A stretch of DNA of 64,000 nucleotides from Aquicoccus porphyridii. GTDB taxonomy: Bacteria > Pseudomonadota > Alphaproteobacteria > Rhodobacterales > Rhodobacteraceae. The position numbers and the translations under genes were made by a program. This document shows, one piece after another, positions 1 to 7,713 of the stretch; the stretch's first letter is position 1; the number at the start of each line of letters is the position of its first letter. The notes below the pieces were generated by a model that ran no database searches, was not told where the DNA came from, and saw only the letters and a list, made by a program, of their open reading frames with translations. The stretch covers positions 1 through 64,000 of the forward strand of contig NZ_VINQ01000001.1 in the NCBI RefSeq assembly GCF_008369105.1, written 5' to 3'.

Positions 1-81
1 CCGCGGCTTACCGTGCGACTTCGGGAAGAAAGGGGAAAGCTTGGCCATCTGCTCGTCGGTCAGCCAGAAAAGGTCGCTCAT
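1..81 (-). CDS. IS5-family transposase, N-terminal fragment
   Basis: Only 27 codons are present and the frame is still open at the window edge. The start MSDLFWLTDEQMAKL and the following FFPKSHGKPR are the characteristic beginning of DDE transposases of the IS5 family common in Rhodobacterales. The start is the ATG at 79-81. The catalytic DDE residues would lie outside the window. Integrity of the full gene is unknown. Confidence 0.8.
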   Translation of the reverse strand, partial: MSDLFWLTDEQMAKLSPFFPKSHGKPR

Positions 82-144
82 GTCACCGCTCCGTTTTCCG
101 AGCCGTGAATCACGCAGCGCGTTGGAAATCAATGCATCCTGACC
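1..144 (-). mobile_element. Left part of an IS5-type insertion sequence, cut by the window edge
   Basis: The first 81 bases encode the N-terminus of an IS5-family transposase on the minus strand. The non-coding stretch from 82 to about 144 would be the terminal part of the element. The boundary near 144 is inferred: the transposase leader ends there and CTAG at 145-148, a plausible IS5 target site, follows and supplies the stop codon of the neighbouring gene. The other end lies outside the window, so terminal inverted repeats and target duplication cannot be confirmed. Confidence 0.6.
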
Positions 145-1167
145 CTAGACCCCTTGCGCGTTTTCATTCTTGAGACGCTCAAGACGTTCTGCTTCGGCCT
201 TGCGCATTGCTTCCTTCACGTCATTCTCTTGCTGCCATTGTTGATGGGTCCAGACGTTGCCATTGCTGATCCTTTTTATAGAAAAGGAATGACCCTTCCA
301 TCTGATTCCCAGAAACATATCGTCGGTCAAATTTTCCTTTCCCCCATCGCTGGAACAAACGATGAGCTGGACGAACATCATTTTTCCGTTCATTATCTGG
401 TCTATTTCGTCCTGGCTGGCCTCCAGGACGATAGAGAAGTCAAATTTTTGCTGAGGGGCGAGTATGTGATGCAACGGAACAACAAATCCGTAATCAATAC
501 GTCTGTACATCTCCCACTCATTCTCATTGGGAACATCAATGACTTTTTGGTAATGGCCCCAGCGTATATCTCTGGCTGGCGCTCTGCCGAAATTCTGTAT
601 GGAAAGCTTTATGCTTTCGCCGAAGGAGAAGGTATCACCTTCTCCTTTCCTGAAATCTTTATCATAGGCGGTGGTGAACAAAACAAACGGCCTGTAGTCG
701 GCGTTGAAGGCCTTCTTGGCGTGGTCGAGAGATGCCTCAGCTACAAGATTAGCCGCCTGAGCGGCGCTAGCCCCATTTGCAGCCGCCCGGTTGGCCTGTC
801 TAGTGAGCCAGAGCGTATAGAACAAAAGCCCCGTCCCAAGCGCGACAAGCAATGTGGAATACAGCGCATAATCCCGCATGTCTTGAGTCGCCGCATCAAT
901 GGATTGTGTGGCAGCATTCATTCCTTGTTGGGCAGCAAGGTCCGCTATCTCTCTTTGGCGGGCTTCTTCTTCGCGGCGCTTGCGGGCATCGGCGGCGGCT
1001 TGATCCTCGACTATGTTGACAGGAATAGAAAGAGGCAACGCTTGGGTTGGGCCTTGTTGTTGGCTGGCCTGCCCCTTGGTGCCTTCTGTTTGCTCCTGAG
1101 CCTGCCCTAGACCAGTAACTGCGATCAATCCAATCGCAACGATGAGCAACCAAGCGCGGTAAGACAT
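145..1167 (-). CDS. Membrane-anchored protein of unknown function, next to an IS element
   Basis: This 340-residue protein matches no family I recognise. It starts with a hydrophobic segment (about residues 5-23) that looks like a signal peptide or anchor. A Gln-rich stretch and a charged, probably coiled-coil region (about 57-95, with RKRREEEARQRE) follow. A second hydrophobic segment lies at about 101-120. The rest is a soluble domain of about 220 residues and a Lys/Glu-rich tail. This gives a short linker between two membrane helices and a C-terminal domain facing the side opposite the linker. Base composition is visibly less GC-rich than the core genes, suggesting acquisition. The stop TAG lies in CTAG at the presumed IS boundary, so the true C-terminus may have been removed. 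Confidence 0.6.
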   Translation of the reverse strand: MSYRAWLLIVAIGLIAVTGLGQAQEQTEGTKGQASQQQGPTQALPLSIPVNIVEDQAAADARKRREEEARQREIADLAAQQGMNAATQSIDAATQDMRDYALYSTLLVALGTGLLFYTLWLTRQANRAAANGASAAQAANLVAEASLDHAKKAFNADYRPFVLFTTAYDKDFRKGEGDTFSFGESIKLSIQNFGRAPARDIRWGHYQKVIDVPNENEWEMYRRIDYGFVVPLHHILAPQQKFDFSIVLEASQDEIDQIMNGKMMFVQLIVCSSDGGKENLTDDMFLGIRWKGHSFSIKRISNGNVWTHQQWQQENDVKEAMRKAEAERLERLKNENAQGV

Positions 1168-1310
1168 TGTAAAAAGAATCCTGCGGTGAATTTCCCTCTA
1201 CTGACTTTGTTGCGCAAATTTCGCTCGTTGTCATCAATGCCTATCTCGGCCAGCTTTTCGATAAGCGCGCGATTGATGGTTTTGTTCTGCATGGCGACAT
1301 GATGATTCAC
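1125..1310 (-). CDS. Short DUF6471-like protein, possibly an N-terminally truncated remnant
   Basis: This 61-residue frame has the conserved end of DUF6471 proteins: an IEKLAEIG stretch, then RNLRNKVSRGKFTAGFFLQCL. That is a small helical domain of unknown function typical of mobile regions. Family members usually carry about 20 more residues in front. Here the open frame continues upstream to a TAG at 1371-1373 without an ATG, so the only starts are a GTG at 1308-1310 or the ATG six codons inside. Its 3' end overlaps the start of the 340-residue gene by 43 bases. It is either a short expressed protein or a remnant. Confidence 0.4.
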   Translation of the reverse strand: MNHHVAMQNKTINRALIEKLAEIGIDDNERNLRNKVSRGKFTAGFFLQCLTALGCSSLRLD

Positions 1311-1540
1311 ATCGGCGCGCGGTTCATCTATATTGTTGGTGCGTTTGATACATAAGGCCGGAAAATTGATCTATGCGGCGCGCGGTGGGTTGAACGGCGC
1401 ATGAGTATTTTTGCCAAGAAAGAGCAGGCGGGCAGATTGGACGGCCCTGGGCGCGTCGGGAAGGACGCGGGCCACGGGTCGTGCGATGCATGGCGCCGGA
1501 CCTCGATGGTCCGGCGCGGCAATCGACCCGGTGGCGGGGG

Positions 1541-2467
1541 TCAAAGAAGGGCGGGCTCTTCTTCCAGTTCGGGATCGGGGTTTTCGGGGGCGGGGGCGTT
1601 GTCGGGCTCCTCGCCGCTGATGAGGGACATGATCAGGCCCTCCATGTCGTCGTCCCCGGATGTTTCGGCGGGCGTCTCTTCGAGTTCCGCGATCATCTCT
1701 TCATAGGCCGCGACAAGGGCATCGCCATCCTCGAACCCGTCTTCGGGTGCGGTCAGGCGCATTTCCTCGATTTCGCGGGGATGTCCCTCTTCGGTCGTTT
1801 CGTAGAATCGAACGTCCTGCATTTCGGCGATGTCGAAATATCCGACCTCCTCGAACACGGCGACATAGTTGGCGAAGGTGCCTTCGGCATCCGGTTCCAG
1901 CCCGGCCGCCTCGATGTCCTCGGGCGGGAGGTTTTCCCAGATGATCGGATCGCCGGCGATGGTGCCTTCGCCTTCTTCCTGGACAAAGAACACCTTGTCA
2001 TAGGTTGCGGCGTCGTCCTCTTCTTCTTCCTCTTCTTCCTCCTCCTCGGGTTCACCGGAAACGGCCTTGATCGAGCCTTCGGGAGTGCTGGTCGAGGTGG
2101 CGCGGATACCGAAGAAATCGACATCCTCGATGCTTTCGACGTCAAGTTCCACGGTCAGGCTGTCACCTTCGGCAAGGTAGGTGTCCTTGTCCTCGCCGTC
2201 GCGACCGAGGCCCGGGCGGCTGAGTTCCATGGCGCTGTCCCACTGCACCTGTTCGCCTTCGTATTGCGCGCCGCCGCCGTTCATGTTGAGCGGACCCTTG
2301 AGTCCGGCGCTTTCGCCGCTGACATCGTCATCGCCGAGATAGATCGCGTTCACGTCCATATGCCCGCTGTTGACCGTGATATCGGCAAACACGCCGCCAT
2401 TTTCATCCTCATACACCGTGACGATGTAGGAGAGCCCGTTCTCTTCATAAGTGAAAATTTTTGACAT
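1541..2467 (-). CDS. Highly acidic protein of unknown function
   Basis: From the ATG at 2465-2467, preceded by a purine-rich GGGGAAACGAG, this encodes about 308 residues. It begins MSKIFTYEENG and contains no signal peptide or membrane helix. Asp and Glu are extremely frequent. A run of about ten Glu followed by DD sits near residue 150, and the C-terminus is again acidic and Pro-rich. The N-terminal 110 residues, rich in Gly and Asn with alternating hydrophobic positions, look like a beta-rich domain. No catalytic motif was found. Similar acidic proteins in marine bacteria are often exported or bind divalent cations, but that is only analogy. The in-frame upstream extension to 2536 lacks a ribosome site and is not used. 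Confidence 0.6.
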   Translation of the reverse strand: MSKIFTYEENGLSYIVTVYEDENGGVFADITVNSGHMDVNAIYLGDDDVSGESAGLKGPLNMNGGGAQYEGEQVQWDSAMELSRPGLGRDGEDKDTYLAEGDSLTVELDVESIEDVDFFGIRATSTSTPEGSIKAVSGEPEEEEEEEEEEDDAATYDKVFFVQEEGEGTIAGDPIIWENLPPEDIEAAGLEPDAEGTFANYVAVFEEVGYFDIAEMQDVRFYETTEEGHPREIEEMRLTAPEDGFEDGDALVAAYEEMIAELEETPAETSGDDDMEGLIMSLISGEEPDNAPAPENPDPELEEEPALL

Positions 2468-2884
2468 CTCGTTTCCCCAGGTTTCCAGTGATCGCACCGA
2501 GCGCATGGTTTCGAAAACCGGGATGCGCGAACGCATCCCTTGCCATGACCCGGCACCGTTTCAATTTACGATGCATCCGCGGTTTCAACGAGTCTTGGGG
2601 CGGTGGGGGTGTGGTGGAGGGGGCGTATCGATCATTTAGCGAAACAACTGCTTCGATTGCGCCTTGTTGTCCTGAATGGCGAAACGACAGGTGTGGGTGG
2701 GCTGGCGATCTGGCGGCGCGAATCACGGCGCGGCCGGTCGGGAACAGGACGCGATCCGGCGGTCAGGGGTGATTGCGGCGATGGGGACGTCATCCGCCGT
2801 TGATGAGGCGGTGGCGAGGGTCGGGCGGGGCGGCCCGACAGAAGGTGCGGGGCGGCGGCGGGGGATCTTTTGCCGCCGTTCGGC
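2468..2884. other. Gene-free stretch
   Basis: About 420 bases between the acidic protein and the GNAT gene. Open frames exist on both strands, but they are Arg/Gly/Pro-rich translations of GC-rich sequence without ribosome sites or family resemblance. The promoter of the acidic-protein gene should lie near the left end. No repeat, RNA or hairpin with a T-tract was recognised. Confidence 0.5.
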
Positions 2885-3340
2885 TCAGACCAGACGGCGA
2901 AGGCGTGGGCCGACCTCTTCAAACCCGTTGCGCAAATAGAAGTTAAGTGTGCGGTGCCATTCAGGCTGACCCGGTGCGCCAACCTCGATACGCTTCCATC
3001 CGCGCGCGCGTGCCTCTTGCTGAGCACGGTCCAGAAGCTGTTGTGCGATCCCTTTCGATCTCGCTTCGGGCCGCACATACAGTTCGGAAATCTCACCGAA
3101 CTTTCCACCGGCATAGATGGCGGAGCATTCATTCAGCGTCATGACGCCAATCGGCGCGTCATCGGCACATGCAATGACCGCAACAACGCCTGTTTCTGAA
3201 AGAACGGCCTTTGCGCGTTCGGTGATCTCTTCGACCGTCGGGGCCTTTCCGCCCGAGAGTTCATCGAGAAGGGCATGAACGAGGACCGCAACCGTAGCGG
3301 CATCCTCTCCCTCTGCGAGGCGAACGGAAATTGGTGTCAT
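2885..3340 (-). CDS. GNAT-family N-acetyltransferase
   Basis: This 151-residue protein has the GNAT fold. Beta strands around residues 50-75 (VVAVIACADDAPIGVMTL) lead to the acetyl-CoA-binding A motif ELYVRPEARSKGIAQQLL, whose R-x-x-G/A-like turn holds the pyrophosphate. A GWKRIEVGAP strand and the closing RTLNFYLRNGFEEVG motif B follow. It would transfer an acetyl group from acetyl-CoA to an amine on an unidentified small molecule or protein. The ATG at 3338-3340 has AGGAGA upstream. It stands alone, with thrS on the same strand 170 bases away. Confidence 0.85.
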   Translation of the reverse strand: MTPISVRLAEGEDAATVAVLVHALLDELSGGKAPTVEEITERAKAVLSETGVVAVIACADDAPIGVMTLNECSAIYAGGKFGEISELYVRPEARSKGIAQQLLDRAQQEARARGWKRIEVGAPGQPEWHRTLNFYLRNGFEEVGPRLRRLV

Positions 3341-3510
3341 TTCAGTATATTCTCCTGAGCCGCGAATGGAGACTCAAGGCTACTCAAGATTTGATCAAAT
3401 TCCAACGGTTGTCGCGGGTCAGAAATTCCGCGCGTCAGCAACGCGCCGCCGAACGGGAATCGGGGATGGCGCGAGCGTGCGCCACCCCCGGCCCCGACCC
3501 CGCGCGGGGT

Positions 3511-5502
3511 CTAGCGCAGGTCGGGGGGCGTGGCCTCGGCGGAGAGGGCGGTGACCACTTCGGCCAGCGGCTCCACGCGGGTCTGTTTCTCGCCCAGCCG
3601 CCGCAGGGTGACGGTGCGGTCCTCGACCTCGCGATGACCGAGGGCGAGGATCACGGGCACCTTGGCGACCGAATGTTCGCGGACCTTGTAGTTGATCTTT
3701 TCGTTGCGGGTGTCGGTCTCGGCGCGGATGCCGGCGGCGCGCAGGGCGGCCACGACCTCATGCGCGTAATCATCGGCTTCGGAGACGATGGTGGCGACCA
3801 CGACCTGGCGCGGGGCGAGCCAGAACGGCAGCTTGCCGGCGTGTTCCTCGATCAGAATGCCGATGAAGCGTTCGAAACTGCCCAGCGTCGCGCGGTGCAG
3901 CATGAAGGGCCGGGTCTTTTCGCCGTTGGGCGCGATATAGATCGCGCCGAGCCGTTCGGGCAGGTTGGGATCGACCTGGAAGGTGCCGCATTGCCAGACC
4001 CGGCCGATCGCGTCGGTCAGGTAGAAGTCGAGCTTTGGCCCGTAGAAGGCACCATCGCCCGGTTCGAGCACGTAGTCGCGGCCCACCGCCTTGATGGCGT
4101 TTTCCAGCGCGTTCTCGACATAATCCCAGCTTTCCTCGGTGCCGACGCGCTTTTCGGGGCGGGTGGCAAAGCGGATCTCGAACTCGGGAAAGCCCAGCTC
4201 GCGGTAGATGTCGGCGAGGAAGTCGATGAAGCGGGCGCATTCCTCCTGGATCTGGTCCTCGGTGCAGAAGATATGCGCGTCGTCCTGGGTAAAGCCGCGC
4301 ACCCGCATGATGCCGTGCAGCGCGCCCGAGGGTTCGAACCGCGCGCAGGAGCCGAATTCGGCCAGCCGCAGCGGCAGGTCGCGGTAGGATTTGAGCCCCT
4401 GGTTGAAGACCTGCACATGGCACGGGCAGTTCATTGGCTTCAGCGCGTTGATCCGGGTCTGGGCCTTGTCCTTGACGGCGGCGTCGTCATTTTCGCCGTC
4501 GCGGCTTTCGTCCACTTCGACGATGAACATGTGGTGCTGGTACTTGTCCCAATGGCCCGATGCCTCCCACAGCTTGCGGTCGACCACTTGCGGGGTGTTG
4601 ATCTCGTGATAGCCGCCGGCGCGCTGCTTGCGGCGCATGTAATCCTGCAACTGCGTGTAGATGGTCCAGCCGTTGGGGTGCCAGAAGACCTGGCCGGGGG
4701 CTTCCTCCTGCATGTGGAAGAGGTCCATTTCGCGACCGAGCTTGCGGTGGTCGCGCTTGGCGGCCTCTTCGAGCATGTGGAGGTATTTCTTGAGCGCGTC
4801 GCGGTTCTGGAACGCCACGCCGTAGATGCGTTGCAGCATCTGGCGCGAGCTGTCGCCGCGCCAGTAGGCGCCTGCCACGCTCATCAGCTTGAAGGCATCG
4901 GCGGGCACCTGGCCGGTGTGTTGCAGGTGCGGGCCACGGCAGAGATCCTGCCAGTCGCCATGCCAATACATGCGGATCGGCTGGCCCTCGGGGATCGCGT
5001 CGATCAGTTCGATCTTGTAGGGCTCGTGGGTGCCGCGATAATGCTCGATCGCCTTTTCGCGCGGCCAGAGTTCGGTGCGGACCGGATCGCGGGCGGCGAT
5101 GATCTGTTTCATGCGCGCCTCGATCCGGCCGAGATCTTCGGGGGTGAAGGGCTCTTCGCGGTCGAAATCGTAATACCAGCCATTGTCGATCACCGGGCCG
5201 ATGGTGACCTTGACGTCGGGCCAGATCTCCTGAACCGCGCGGGCCATGATATGGGCGAGGTCGTGGCGGATCAGTTCGAGCGCGGGGGCGTCGTCCTTCA
5301 TCGTGTTGATGGCGATGCGCGCATCCTCGGTGATCGGCCATTGCAGATCCCAGTGGGTGCCGTTCACATCGGCGCTGATCGCCTTCTTGGCGAGGCTGGT
5401 CGAGATGTCGGCGGCGACTTCGGCGGGGGTGATCCCGGCCTTGAAGCTGCGCGCGTTGCCATCGGGGAATGTCAGGGAAATCTGGGACGGGCCGTCATGC
5501 AT
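3511..5502 (-). CDS. thrS: Threonine--tRNA ligase
   Basis: Class II aminoacyl-tRNA synthetase charging tRNA-Thr. The TGS domain occupies roughly residues 1-65 ([13 protein letters not shown]), then the editing domain with [11 protein letters not shown] and the second half containing [10 protein letters not shown]. The catalytic core has motif 2 with [22 protein letters not shown] and motif 3 with [13 protein letters not shown]. The anticodon-binding domain ends the protein. The start MHDGPSQ at 5500-5502 gives 663 residues; the longer frame to 5532 adds ten residues unlikely to be translated. A perfect palindrome GACCCCGCGCGGGGTC (3496-3511) touches the stop codon and may help end transcription, although no T-tract follows. 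Confidence 0.97.
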   Translation of the reverse strand: MHDGPSQISLTFPDGNARSFKAGITPAEVAADISTSLAKKAISADVNGTHWDLQWPITEDARIAINTMKDDAPALELIRHDLAHIMARAVQEIWPDVKVTIGPVIDNGWYYDFDREEPFTPEDLGRIEARMKQIIAARDPVRTELWPREKAIEHYRGTHEPYKIELIDAIPEGQPIRMYWHGDWQDLCRGPHLQHTGQVPADAFKLMSVAGAYWRGDSSRQMLQRIYGVAFQNRDALKKYLHMLEEAAKRDHRKLGREMDLFHMQEEAPGQVFWHPNGWTIYTQLQDYMRRKQRAGGYHEINTPQVVDRKLWEASGHWDKYQHHMFIVEVDESRDGENDDAAVKDKAQTRINALKPMNCPCHVQVFNQGLKSYRDLPLRLAEFGSCARFEPSGALHGIMRVRGFTQDDAHIFCTEDQIQEECARFIDFLADIYRELGFPEFEIRFATRPEKRVGTEESWDYVENALENAIKAVGRDYVLEPGDGAFYGPKLDFYLTDAIGRVWQCGTFQVDPNLPERLGAIYIAPNGEKTRPFMLHRATLGSFERFIGILIEEHAGKLPFWLAPRQVVVATIVSEADDYAHEVVAALRAAGIRAETDTRNEKINYKVREHSVAKVPVILALGHREVEDRTVTLRRLGEKQTRVEPLAEVVTALSAEATPPDLR

Positions 5503-5668
5503 GGCCTTGCTCCTCGTCGGTTTGGCGCCCACGGAACGCCCGGTTGCGGGTATATGGTTCGAAGGGGTGTTTGACCGGACGGCGCGGCGGTGTCAAGCGC
5601 GGGGCGGGTGGTGCCGGGGGGAAGGCATGTCGCACCGGAACGGAGTCGAGCCTGCGCCCCCCGGGTTT

Positions 5669-5710
5669 GGGCCAGGGCGGGTGCTCACAACATCGGCACA
5701 GTGCAGTTTA
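5669..5710 (-). repeat. Fragment of the ~160-bp intergenic repeat family (copy D)
   Basis: On the minus strand this stretch reads TAAACTGCACTGTGCCGATG and continues TTGTGAGCACCCGCCCTGGCCC. It matches the right-hand part of copy A at about 16230-16271 with only a few differences. The left arm of the element is absent here, so this is a decayed or partial copy. It lies between thrS and the DUF6151-like gene. Confidence 0.65.
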
Positions 5711-5723
5711 GGTCGAACGCGCC

Positions 5724-6293
5724 TTAATGCCGTTGATGCGCCATGCGCTCGTCCCTGGAGAGCACGCGGATGTCGGCGCGGGGCTGGCCGTCCGTGTCGA
5801 AAAACGGCGTGCGGTGCCATTTGCCGGAGAGATTGGCGCGCAGCATCATTCGCAGGACGCGGGCGCCCACGCGGGCAAAGCCGGTGTGTCGGTAGCCGCC
5901 GCCGGGTTTGGCCATGAAGGCATGGCCGATCACCGGACCGAGCGGCGCGGTGTCGGAGAGCCGCGCGGCGGCGATGCCGGCAAAGGCAAGGCGTGGGCTG
6001 CGCAGGGTGTTGAACATCGGCGCGTTGCAGCAGGTGGCATGCCAGCGATAGAGCCCCTTGGGCGAGAGCCGCAGGATGGCGAGCCGGTCGGCGCCCTGTT
6101 CGATCTTTATGCAATCGGGCGTGGTCTGCCAGATCTCCACGCCGTCGGGATCGGGGTCGGGCTGACCGAGGGCAAGTTCGGCGGTGCGGCAATCGGGACA
6201 GTGGCAGACCACGTGATTGCCCGCGCCGGCGGACGTCACCCCCACATGCCCCGCGACGGTGCCGCAGGTGCAGGAGAAGGCGACGCGGTCCAT
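5724..6293 (-). CDS. GFA-like zinc protein, DUF6151 family
   Basis: The 189-residue protein carries the cysteine pattern of the glutathione-dependent formaldehyde-activating (GFA) fold: CTCGTV near the N-terminus, CHCPDC around residue 31, and CCNAPMFNTL around residue 88. In that family these Cys residues bind structural and catalytic zinc. The spacing and C-terminal half fit the DUF6151 branch, whose substrate is unknown. Its ATG (6291-6293) lies eight bases after the phaZ stop with GAGGCC in front, so it is the second gene of a phaZ operon. Whether it has any role in PHA metabolism is not shown by the sequence. Confidence 0.75.
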   Translation of the reverse strand: MDRVAFSCTCGTVAGHVGVTSAGAGNHVVCHCPDCRTAELALGQPDPDPDGVEIWQTTPDCIKIEQGADRLAILRLSPKGLYRWHATCCNAPMFNTLRSPRLAFAGIAAARLSDTAPLGPVIGHAFMAKPGGGYRHTGFARVGARVLRMMLRANLSGKWHRTPFFDTDGQPRADIRVLSRDERMAHQRH

Positions 6294-6301
6294 CGGCGGC
6301 C

Positions 6302-7585
6302 TCAGGCGGCGGCGTTCTTGTTGGCGGGTTTGGACGATTTCCCGCCCGATTTCCCGCCCGAGTTGGCGTCGATGAACTCGAGCACCAGCGGCCGGATGTT
6401 GTTGCGCCAGCTCGACCCGGCAAAGATGCCGTAATGACCAGCCCCCGGTTCGACATGCTGGGCCTTCTTCTCATCGGGCAGGCCGGTGCAGAGGTCGAGC
6501 GCGGCGACGCATTGGCCGGGGGCGGAAATGTCGTCGTTTTCGCCCTCGACCGTCTTGACCGCGACGGTGGTGATCTTGCCGATATCGACCTTGTGACCGT
6601 CGACCACGAATTCGTTCTTCGCGATTTCGCGCTCCTTGAAGATGCGTTCGACGGTGGAGAGATAGAATTCCGACGTCATGTCCATCACCGCGAGATATTC
6701 GTCATAGAAGCGGTTATGCGGGTCGTGATCGCCCGCCTCGTCCTGCATGACGCGCATGATCTGGTCGCGGAAGGCGTTGGAATGGCGCTCGGCGTTCATC
6801 GACATGAACGACGCCAGTTGCAGGAGGCCGGGATAGACCATGCGCCCGGCGCCCTTGTATTTGAAGCCGACGCGCTGGATCATCATTTCCTCGAGCTGGC
6901 CCATGGTCACGCGGCGGCCGAAATCGGTGACGTCGGTGGCGGCGGCATCGGGGTCGATCGGGCCGCCGATGAGGGTGAGGCTGCGCGGTTGTGCCTCGGG
7001 ATCCTGCTCGGCCAGGTAGGCGGTGGCGGCCAGCGCCAGCGGCGCGGGCTGGCAGACGGCGATGACATGGGTATCTGGCCCGAGCTTGCGCATGAAATCG
7101 ACGAGGTAGAGGGTGTAATCCTCGATGTCGAACTTGCCTTCGGAGACCGGTATGTCACGGGCATTGTGCCAGTCGGTGATGTAGACCTCGCAATCGACCA
7201 TCAGCGATTTCACGGTCGAGCGCAGAAGCGTGGCGTAATGGCCCGACATCGGCGCCACGAGAAGGACGCGCCGGGGGTTGGGTTCGCGACCGGCGACGTT
7301 GAAGTGAATGAGATTGCCAAAGGGCTTTTCGACCACGGTTTCGATATTGACGAGGTGATCGCGGCCATCGGCGCAGGTATGGGTGCGAATGCCCCAGTCG
7401 GGCCTGGCCACCATGCGTTGAAACGTGCGCTCGGTCACATCGCCCCAGGCCGCCATCCAGTGCAGCGCAGGGTTTGGCACCAATGAAAAGATAGGATAGG
7501 ATGCAAGGGCAGAGGCGGAGGCCCCAAGCCATTGGTTCGTATTGCGGAAGCTTTCCATCAGGTCGTAGGTGGCCATGTAACGCAT
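6302..7585 (-). CDS. phaZ: Intracellular polyhydroxyalkanoate depolymerase
   Basis: This 427-residue protein hydrolyses stored PHA granules. It begins MRYMATYDLMES and has the alpha/beta-hydrolase core with the MSGHYATLLRSTV region, the VYITDWHNARDIP block typical of PhaZ, and a nucleophile elbow in which Cys replaces Ser (VIAVCQPAPL), the hallmark of intracellular PhaZ1-type enzymes. Conserved GGPIDPDAA and the late GQCVAALDLC and EPGAGHYGIFAG motifs (Asp and His of the triad) follow. The C-terminus ends in a Gly/Ser/Lys-rich tail. The start at 7583-7585 has GAAGGAGACGC in front, so the longer frame to 7654 is rejected. It is divergent from phaC across a 128-base promoter region. Confidence 0.95.
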   Translation of the reverse strand: MRYMATYDLMESFRNTNQWLGASASALASYPIFSLVPNPALHWMAAWGDVTERTFQRMVARPDWGIRTHTCADGRDHLVNIETVVEKPFGNLIHFNVAGREPNPRRVLLVAPMSGHYATLLRSTVKSLMVDCEVYITDWHNARDIPVSEGKFDIEDYTLYLVDFMRKLGPDTHVIAVCQPAPLALAATAYLAEQDPEAQPRSLTLIGGPIDPDAAATDVTDFGRRVTMGQLEEMMIQRVGFKYKGAGRMVYPGLLQLASFMSMNAERHSNAFRDQIMRVMQDEAGDHDPHNRFYDEYLAVMDMTSEFYLSTVERIFKEREIAKNEFVVDGHKVDIGKITTVAVKTVEGENDDISAPGQCVAALDLCTGLPDEKKAQHVEPGAGHYGIFAGSSWRNNIRPLVLEFIDANSGGKSGGKSSKPANKNAAA

Positions 7586-7713
7586 ATGCGTCTCCTTCAA
7601 GGGTTGCCGGGCATGTGGTCCGATTGGTCTGGCCCGTTCGCAGATGCCGCACATGCCCCTCCGCCAGGGCGACGAATGCTGCGTGGCAGCGAAGATAGGG
7701 GTAAATCGTTAAG

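Noticed and set aside
154-1110. Plus-strand frame of 318 codons opposite the unknown membrane protein gene
   Set aside because: The minus-strand frame has a signal-like start, two hydrophobic segments and a coherent soluble domain. The plus frame reads as an antisense translation with no ribosome site.
2468-2884. Possible extra gene between the acidic protein and GNAT genes
   Set aside because: Frames on both strands are compositionally like shadows and lack a start signal.
3496-3511. Palindrome GACCCCGCGCGGGGTC after thrS as a proven terminator
   Set aside because: It lacks a T-tract and a loop. It is mentioned in the thrS entry only as a possible aid.
3331-5574. Plus-strand frame of 747 codons
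   Set aside because: It is antisense to thrS, whose motifs are unequivocal, and is rich in Val/Gly/Asp/His as expected from the complement of a GC-rich gene.
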